Assembly: GCA_963838385.1 (NCBI GenBank)
Contig: CAWIRE010000001.1
Location: 1,550,001 to 1,614,000 of the forward strand
DNA: 64,000 nt
Direction of reading: 5' to 3'
Origin: DAHUYF01 sp963838385
GTDB taxonomy: Bacteria; Pseudomonadota; Alphaproteobacteria; ATCC43930; CGMCC-115725
A model generated the notes under the pieces. The model was not told the origin of the DNA and made no database searches. It worked only from the letters and a program-made list of their open reading frames with translations. Within the stretch, counting starts at the first letter, position 1; each line of letters opens with the position of its first letter. Shown in pieces: positions 58,647 through 64,000 of this stretch. The position numbers and the translations under genes were made by a program.

Positions 58647-60905
58647 TCAGACGGCGACCGCGTGATCGCGGGCGAAATCGTGCAGCTTGCTGCGCAGCGT
58701 GCGGGGCGGCAGGGTGGCGAGCCCGGCAAGCAGCGCTTCGAGCGGCGCCAGCTCGAGGCTGCGGACCATCGCCTTGACCGGCCCGATCGAGGCCGGCGCC
58801 ATGGACAGGGTGCGGAATCCGACACCGATCAGCGCCATCGCGTCGAGCGGCTGGCCGGCCATCTCGCCGCACAGCGCCAGCGGCACCTTGGCCGCGTCGC
58901 AGGCGCGCGCCACCTCGCTCAGCAGCTGCAGCACCGGCACCGAGAGTGGGTCGTAGCGCTCGGCCAGCCGCGGATTGCCGCGATCGGCGGCGAATAGGAA
59001 CTGCACCAGGTCGTTGGTGCCGACCGAGAGGAAATCGACGCGCGACAGCAGCTGCGGCAGCTCCCAGAACAGCGCCGGCACCTCGAACATGATGCCGACC
59101 TCGATCTTGGCCGGGAGCGCGCCGCCGCGCGCCCCGGCGCGATCGAGCTCGAGGTCGAACACGGCGCGCGCGGCATCGAGCTCGCCGGTATCGGCGATCA
59201 TCGGGAACATGACGCGCAGCCGCCGCCCGGCGGCGGCCCGGATCAGCGCACGCAGCTGTTGGCGCAGCAGCGCCGGGCGGTCGAGGCCGATGCGGATGGC
59301 GCGCCAGCCCATCGCGGGGTTCTCGTCCTCGATCTCGGACATGTAGGGCAGCAGCTTGTCGCCGCCGATATCGAGCGTGCGGAAGGTCACCGGGCGGTCA
59401 CCGGCATGTTCGAGCACGCGACGGTAGATCGAGGCCTGCTGGCTCACCGTCGGGAAGTCGTGACGCATCATGAACAGCAGCTCGGTGCGGAAGAGCCCGA
59501 CGCCCTCGGCGCCGGTCTCGTCGAGATGGGGCAGGTCGAGCAGCAGACCGGCATTGAGCTGTAGCGCCACGCAGGCGCCGCAGCGCGTGGTCGCCGGCAG
59601 CTCGCGCAGCGCGGCATAGCTCAGCCGGTGCCCCAGGCGCAGTTCCAGCCGCGCCGCCACCGCCTGCTGGATGTCCTCGCTCGGCCGCAGGAAGACCTGC
59701 TGCTCGTCGGCATCGAGGACGATGAGATCGCCGGACTCGACCTTCTCCAGCACGTCCTTGACGCGGCCGATGACCGGGATGTCGAGGGCGCGCGCCACCA
59801 CCGCGACATGGGCGGTAGACGACCCCTCCTCCAGCAGCAGCCCCTTGAGCCGCCGACGGTCGTAGTCGAGCAGCTCCGCTGGGCCCATGCTGCGCGCCAC
59901 CAGGATGAACTCGGCCGGCAGCGCCGCGTCCACGGCGAAATGGCGGCCGGCGAGATGCTGCTGCAGGCGGCTGGTGAGATCCTCGAGATCGGCGAGGCGC
60001 TCGCGCAGGTAGGGATCGCTCACCTTGCTCATGCGCGCCCGCGTCTCGTCCTGCACCTTCTGCACCGCCGCCTCGGCGGTGAGGCCGCTGCGCACGGCAT
60101 CAGTCATGCGCTGCAGCCAGCCGCGATCGGCGGCGAACATGCGGTAGGTCTCGAGGATGTCGCGATGCTCGCCGCCGACGGCGATGTCGCTCTGCGCCAG
60201 CAGGTCGTCGATCGCGCTCTGCATCGCGTCGATCGCGGCGCGCAGGCGCGCCTGTTCGGCCTGGGGATCCTCGGCGACGACCTGGCGGATGACGACGCGC
60301 GGCTCGTGCAGCACGGCGACGCCGATGGCGAGCCCGGCATTGAGCTTGACCCCGTCGAGCCGGGTCGGCAGCAGGCCGATGCCATTGGACGGCGCCAGCT
60401 CGACCGGGCTGACCAGCTCGCCGCTGGCGGCGAGCTCGGCCAGCACCATGGCGATGGTCTGCAGCGCCTCGATCTCGTCCTCGGTGTAGTTGCGCTGGGT
60501 GCGGTTCTGCACCACCAGCACGCCGAGCACGCGGCCGCCGCGCAGGATCGGCACGCCCATCAGCGAGTGATAGATCTCCTCGCCGGTCTCGGGACGGTAG
60601 GCGAAATCGGGATGGGTTTGCGCGTCGGCCAGCGCCAGCGGGCTCGCCGTGGCGGCAATGACGCCGACCAGGCCCTCGCCGACGCGCAGGCGGGTGCGGT
60701 GCACCGCCTCCGGACGCAAGCCCTCAGTGGCAAAGAGCTCGAGCACCTCGCCGGCGCGCATGACGTAGCAGGAGCAGACCTCCGCCACCATGTCGGCGGC
60801 GACGATGCGCACGACCTCGTTGAGCCGCTCCTGCGCCGTGCCCGAACCGGCCATCACGTCCCGCAGCCGGCGCAGCAGGCGGCGGGAACCGGTGGTGACC
60901 TCCAT
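58647..60905 (-). CDS. ptsP: Phosphoenolpyruvate-protein phosphotransferase with GAF domain (PtsP, EI-Ntr)
   Basis: 752 residues: GAF domain (about 1-160, GEGLVGVIAATASPLALADA), EI N-terminal domain, phosphohistidine swivel with His 366 in GSSTAHVAVVAR, and the PEP-binding barrel (FRTLDIGGDKLLPYM, VDFLSVGTNDLVQF). First enzyme of the nitrogen-related PTS. The ATG overlaps the stop of the monooxygenase gene (ATGA). Confidence 0.95.
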   Translation of the reverse strand: MEVTTGSRRLLRRLRDVMAGSGTAQERLNEVVRIVAADMVAEVCSCYVMRAGEVLELFATEGLRPEAVHRTRLRVGEGLVGVIAATASPLALADAQTHPDFAYRPETGEEIYHSLMGVPILRGGRVLGVLVVQNRTQRNYTEDEIEALQTIAMVLAELAASGELVSPVELAPSNGIGLLPTRLDGVKLNAGLAIGVAVLHEPRVVIRQVVAEDPQAEQARLRAAIDAMQSAIDDLLAQSDIAVGGEHRDILETYRMFAADRGWLQRMTDAVRSGLTAEAAVQKVQDETRARMSKVSDPYLRERLADLEDLTSRLQQHLAGRHFAVDAALPAEFILVARSMGPAELLDYDRRRLKGLLLEEGSSTAHVAVVARALDIPVIGRVKDVLEKVESGDLIVLDADEQQVFLRPSEDIQQAVAARLELRLGHRLSYAALRELPATTRCGACVALQLNAGLLLDLPHLDETGAEGVGLFRTELLFMMRHDFPTVSQQASIYRRVLEHAGDRPVTFRTLDIGGDKLLPYMSEIEDENPAMGWRAIRIGLDRPALLRQQLRALIRAAAGRRLRVMFPMIADTGELDAARAVFDLELDRAGARGGALPAKIEVGIMFEVPALFWELPQLLSRVDFLSVGTNDLVQFLFAADRGNPRLAERYDPLSVPVLQLLSEVARACDAAKVPLALCGEMAGQPLDAMALIGVGFRTLSMAPASIGPVKAMVRSLELAPLEALLAGLATLPPRTLRSKLHDFARDHAVAV

Positions 60906-62044
60906 CACATCCCTGCCCGGGAGCGAGCGCCCCTTTCGCCGAGGCCGTCGGCATCGGCCTCGCGCGCCACGAGCGCGCTCACCGCCTGCTCCACCAGCTC
61001 GTCGAGGATCTCGCGGGTGGCTTGCTCGCGCGTCACCATGCCGACGCTCTGGCCCGCCATGACCGAGCCGGTCTCGACATCGCCGTCGATCACCGCGCGG
61101 CGCAGCGCGCCGGCCCAGAAATGCTCGATCTCGAGCTGTGCGTCCTTCTGGGTGAGCTCGCCGCGGCCGCAGCGGTCGATCACCTGGCGCTGCAGATCGA
61201 GGAATTTCTGGGTCCCGAGATTGGCGAGCGCGCGCACGGGGATCACCGGGAAGCGCGCATCGAGCTGGACCGAAGGCACCGCATCGCGCGCGCCGGCGCG
61301 CAGGAAGGCCTGCTTGAAGCGGGGATGCGCGATCAATTCGTGCGCGCAGACGAAGCGCGTGCCGAGCTGCACGCCGGCCGCGCCCATCTCGAGATAGGCC
61401 AATATCGCCTCGCCGCGGCCGATGCCGCCGGCGACGAAGACCGGCACCTCGCGGATATGCGGCAGGATCTCCTGCGCCAGAACGCCGGTCGCGACCGGCC
61501 CGATATGGCCGCCCGCCTCCATGCCCTCGATGACGATGGCGTCCGCCCCCATGCGCACCAGCCGCCGCGCGATCACCAGGGCCGGCGCGAAGCAGAGCAG
61601 CTTGGCGCCCGAATCCTTGATGCGCGTCACCGCAGCGGTGCTCGGCAGCGCGCCGGCGAGCACGACATGGCCGACCCGGCGCGCGGCGCAGACGTCGATG
61701 AGCTCCGGGAGCTGCGGGTGGAGCGTGATGAGGTTGACGCCGAAGGACCGGCCGGTGAGCGCCAGCGTGGCGGCGATCTCGGCATCGAGCTGCGCCGGGC
61801 TCATGGAGCCGCAGGCGATGACGCCGAAGCCGCCGCCGTTGGAGATGGCGGCGACCAGGTTGCGCTCCGACACCCAGGTCATGGCGCCGCCCATGATGGC
61901 GAGATCGGAGCCGAGGAACTCGGTGCCGCGCCGCCACAGGCGTTCGAGCCGCCGGCGCGCCCTGAGCCGCGCAGCGGCGTCATGCGCATCGACGCCGTCC
62001 GGGGGCGACCCGGGAGCGATGCGGCGATCCGCGTCGGGGGTCAT
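60905..62044 (-). CDS. Nitronate monooxygenase-family flavoprotein
   Basis: 379 residues, TIM barrel with FMN: IMGGAMTWVSERNLVAAISNGGGFGVIA near the N-terminus, VIEGMEAGGHIG (with catalytic-type His) and VFVAGGIGRGEAILAYLEMGAAGVQLGTRF for phosphate binding. It oxidises alkyl nitronates in the family, but many members act in fatty acid routes instead. 4 nt after lysC. Confidence 0.88.
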   Translation of the reverse strand: MTPDADRRIAPGSPPDGVDAHDAAARLRARRRLERLWRRGTEFLGSDLAIMGGAMTWVSERNLVAAISNGGGFGVIACGSMSPAQLDAEIAATLALTGRSFGVNLITLHPQLPELIDVCAARRVGHVVLAGALPSTAAVTRIKDSGAKLLCFAPALVIARRLVRMGADAIVIEGMEAGGHIGPVATGVLAQEILPHIREVPVFVAGGIGRGEAILAYLEMGAAGVQLGTRFVCAHELIAHPRFKQAFLRAGARDAVPSVQLDARFPVIPVRALANLGTQKFLDLQRQVIDRCGRGELTQKDAQLEIEHFWAGALRRAVIDGDVETGSVMAGQSVGMVTREQATREILDELVEQAVSALVAREADADGLGERGARSRAGM

Positions 62045-62048
62045 GGCG

Positions 62049-63270
62049 TCAGCTGGCGTCGAGGCCGTAGGCGGTATGGAGCGCGCGCAGCGCCAGCTCG
62101 GTGTACTCCTCGGCGATGAGCACGCTCACCTTGATCTCCGAGGTCGAGATCACCTGGATGTTGATGTTCTTCTCGGCCAAGGTCTTGAACATCTGCTGCG
62201 CCACGCCGGCATGGCTGCGCATGCCGACGCCGATCACCGAGATCTTGACCACGTTGGGGTCCGGCTTGAGCGCGGCAAAGCCCAGGGCCCCGCGCTTCTC
62301 CTCCAGCACCTTCACCGTGCGGTCGAGATCGGCCTTGCCGACGGTGAAGGTGAGATCGGTGAAGCGCCCGTCCTCGGAGATGTTCTGCACGATCATGTCG
62401 ACGTTGATCGCATGCTCGGAGAGCGGGCCAAAGATCGCCGCGGCGACACCGGGCCGATCGGCGACCTTGAGCAGCGTGATCTTGGCCTCGTCGCGGCTGT
62501 AGGCGATGCCGCTCACTACTTGCTGTTCCACGATCTCGTCCTCGTCCACCACCAAAGTTCCCGGCGCGTCGTTGAAGCTCGACAGCACCTGCACGCGCAC
62601 GCGATGGTTCATCGCCATCTCGACCGACCGCGTCTGCAGCACCTTCGCGCCCTGCGACGCCAGCTCCAGCATCTCTTCGTAGGTAATCTTATCGAGCTTG
62701 CGCGCCTTCGCAACGATGCGGGGATCGGTGGTGTAGACGCCCTCCACATCGGTAAAGATATCACAACGCTGCGCCTGCAGCGCCGCCGCAAGCGCCACCG
62801 CCGAGGTATCGGAGCCGCCGCGTCCCAGCGTGGTGATGCGGTTGTCGGGCCCCAGCCCCTGGAATCCCGCCACCACAGCCACCTGCCCGGCGCCCATGCG
62901 GCGGATGATGTCCTCGGTCGGGATCTCGCGGATGCGCGCCTTGCCATGGATGCCATCGGTGCGGATCGGCACCTGCCAGCCGAGCCAGGAGCGGGCATTG
63001 ACGCCGATCTCCTGGAGCGCCAGCGCCAGAAGCCCCGCCGTCACCTGCTCCCCCGAGGCGACGACCGCGTCATACTCGCGCGCGTCGTGCAGCGTCGAGG
63101 TCTGGCGCGTCCAGTCGACAAGCTGGTTGGTGACGCCGGCCATGGCCGAAACCACCACCGCCACCTCGTTGCCGGCGTCGACCTCGCGCTTGACCCGCAC
63201 CGCCACCCGGCGGATTTCGATCGATGTCGGCCACCGAGGTGCCGCCGAATTTCTGCACGATGCGCGCCAT
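62049..63270 (-). CDS. lysC: Aspartate kinase, one-base frameshift near the N-terminus
   Basis: The N-terminal KFGGTSVADIDR (from ATG 63270) and the rest of the protein (in frame from the GTG at 63206: AVVVSAMAGVTNQLVDW, TTLGRGGSDTSAVALAAAL, two ACT domains with VAQQMFKTLAEKNINIQVIS) lie in different frames. The break is at an AAA run (TTT at 63215-63217 on the plus strand); with AA the reading runs ADIDRIRRVAVRVKREV without a gap, giving about 406 residues. It phosphorylates aspartate for lysine, methionine and threonine synthesis, controlled through its ACT domains. Confidence 0.88.
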
Positions 63271-63365
63271 GGAAACTCTCAGAAAACCGCCATTTCGTCG
63301 TCGCCGGCCGCTTGCCGGGAAAGGGGGCGGTATTCATACTCTTGTCGCAGGCGGCGAGGCAAGGC

Positions 63366-64000
63366 ATGGGGACGGCGGCAGACATGAGCGACTCCGCGGC
63401 GGAGCATTCCGGGGCAGGCACGGTCGACCCTGCCGAGGTCGAGCGGTTCGCGCGCATCGCCAGGACGTGGTGGGAGCCGGAAGGCGAGTTCCGGCCGCTG
63501 CACAAGCTCAACCCGGTGCGGCTGGGCTTCATCCGCGACCGCCTGGCGGCGCGGTTCGGCCGCGACATCCGCCAGAAGCGCCCCTTCGCCGGTCTGCGCC
63601 TGCTCGATATCGGCTGCGGCGGCGGCCTCGTCAGCGAGCCGCTGGCGCGGCTGGGCTTCGCCGTCACCGGCGTCGATGCCGGCGAGGCGATGCTCGAGGT
63701 GGCGCGCGGCCATGCGGCGGAGAGCGGCGTCGCCGTCGAGTACCGCCAGGCGACGGCCGAGGATCTGGCCGCCGGCGGCGAGCGGTGGGATGCGGTGCTG
63801 GCCCTGGAGGTGGTCGAGCACGTCGCCTCGCCCGAGCTTTTTCTCGCCGCGGCGGCGCGGCTGGTGAAGCCGGGCGGCGCTCTCATCGCCGGCACCATCA
63901 ACCGCACGCCCAAGGCCTTTCTCTTCGCCATCCTCGGCGCGGAATACATGCTGCGCTGGCTGCCGCGGGGCACCCATCACTGGAAAAAGTTCCTGCGGCC
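63366..64000 (+). CDS. ubiG: Ubiquinone biosynthesis O-methyltransferase, 5' part
   Basis: Open to the window end (211 codons). Starts MGTAADMSDS (ATG 63384 is an alternative) and has the UbiG marks FARIARTWWEPEGEFRPLHKLNP and the SAM motif LLDIGCGGGLVSEPLARLG, then VEHVASPELFLAAAARLVKPGG. It methylates ubiquinone precursors at two steps. Divergent from lysC, a common alphaproteobacterial order. Confidence 0.95.
   Translation, partial: MGTAADMSDSAAEHSGAGTVDPAEVERFARIARTWWEPEGEFRPLHKLNPVRLGFIRDRLAARFGRDIRQKRPFAGLRLLDIGCGGGLVSEPLARLGFAVTGVDAGEAMLEVARGHAAESGVAVEYRQATAEDLAAGGERWDAVLALEVVEHVASPELFLAAAARLVKPGGALIAGTINRTPKAFLFAILGAEYMLRWLPRGTHHWKKFLR

Noticed and set aside
60905..61937. Longer N-terminus of PtsP
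   Set aside because: The open frame continues upstream but overlaps the nitronate monooxygenase gene; ATG 60905 gives the family length and starts the GAF domain.

Overview
The window (about 64 kb, high GC) comes from an alphaproteobacterium, probably of the Rhodospirillales/Rhizobiales side. Evidence: the rRNA operon order 16S - tRNA-Ile - tRNA-Ala - 23S - 5S - tRNA-fMet, alphaproteobacterial families (DUF992, DUF4167, PAS_5), a classic alphaproteobacterial neighbourhood (ubiG, lysC, ptsP ... prfA, prmC, DUF4167, clpB), and a clpB promoter of the sigma-32 type. The exact genus cannot be read from the sequence alone.

Layout. (1) 1-3.3 kb: end of an MCE/Mla-type lipid transport operon (ATPase end, MCE protein, PqiC-like lipoprotein), then two lipoproteins (DUF4398; DUF4398-like plus OmpA). 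(2) 3.5-39.1 kb: a long accessory block of stress, envelope and fermentation genes. It holds a NarL-type response regulator with Glu in place of the phospho-acceptor Asp, an AI-2E family permease, CoA-transferase subunits, CBS and DUF2254 proteins, a flippase-like membrane protein, a sulfotransferase, an S41 protease, a complete RND efflux operon, the fabI-ackA-(MaoC-Pta)-DUF3141 cluster, MarC, outer-membrane proteins, MlaC behind a PAS_5 protein, DUF3300/DUF2950, a glycine-zipper protein, an HdeA-like protein and an OmpA porin. (3) 39.35-45.1 kb: one complete rRNA operon on the minus strand with promoter, two boxA sites, spacer hairpins and a strong terminator. (4) 45.3-47.9 kb: M23 peptidase, SDR dehydrogenase, cyanase. 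(5) 48.1-64 kb: housekeeping genes: clpB, DUF4167, prmC-prfA-hemA-hisS-ispG-rodZ-like, ptsP-nitronate monooxygenase-lysC, and the start of ubiG.

Main result of the hunt. An inverted repeat of the form TCGGG-N5/6-CCCGA recurs in the intergenic regions of block 2, mostly 58-87 nt before a start codon, and I did not notice it in the housekeeping block. It looks like the operator of a local regulon; the resident NarL-type regulator without its phospho-acceptor Asp is the obvious candidate, since NarL-family sites often have GGG-Nx-CCC symmetry. One perfect FNR/FixK box (TTGA-N6-TCAA) sits before a small lipoprotein gene in the same block, which fits a low-oxygen or stress context.

Two essential genes, hemA (glutamyl-tRNA reductase) and lysC, each carry one extra base that breaks the frame. 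Both could be consensus errors, but hemA is also biologically odd: most alphaproteobacteria make aminolevulinate by ALA synthase, not by this C5 route. Boundaries of rRNAs and several start codons are estimates.
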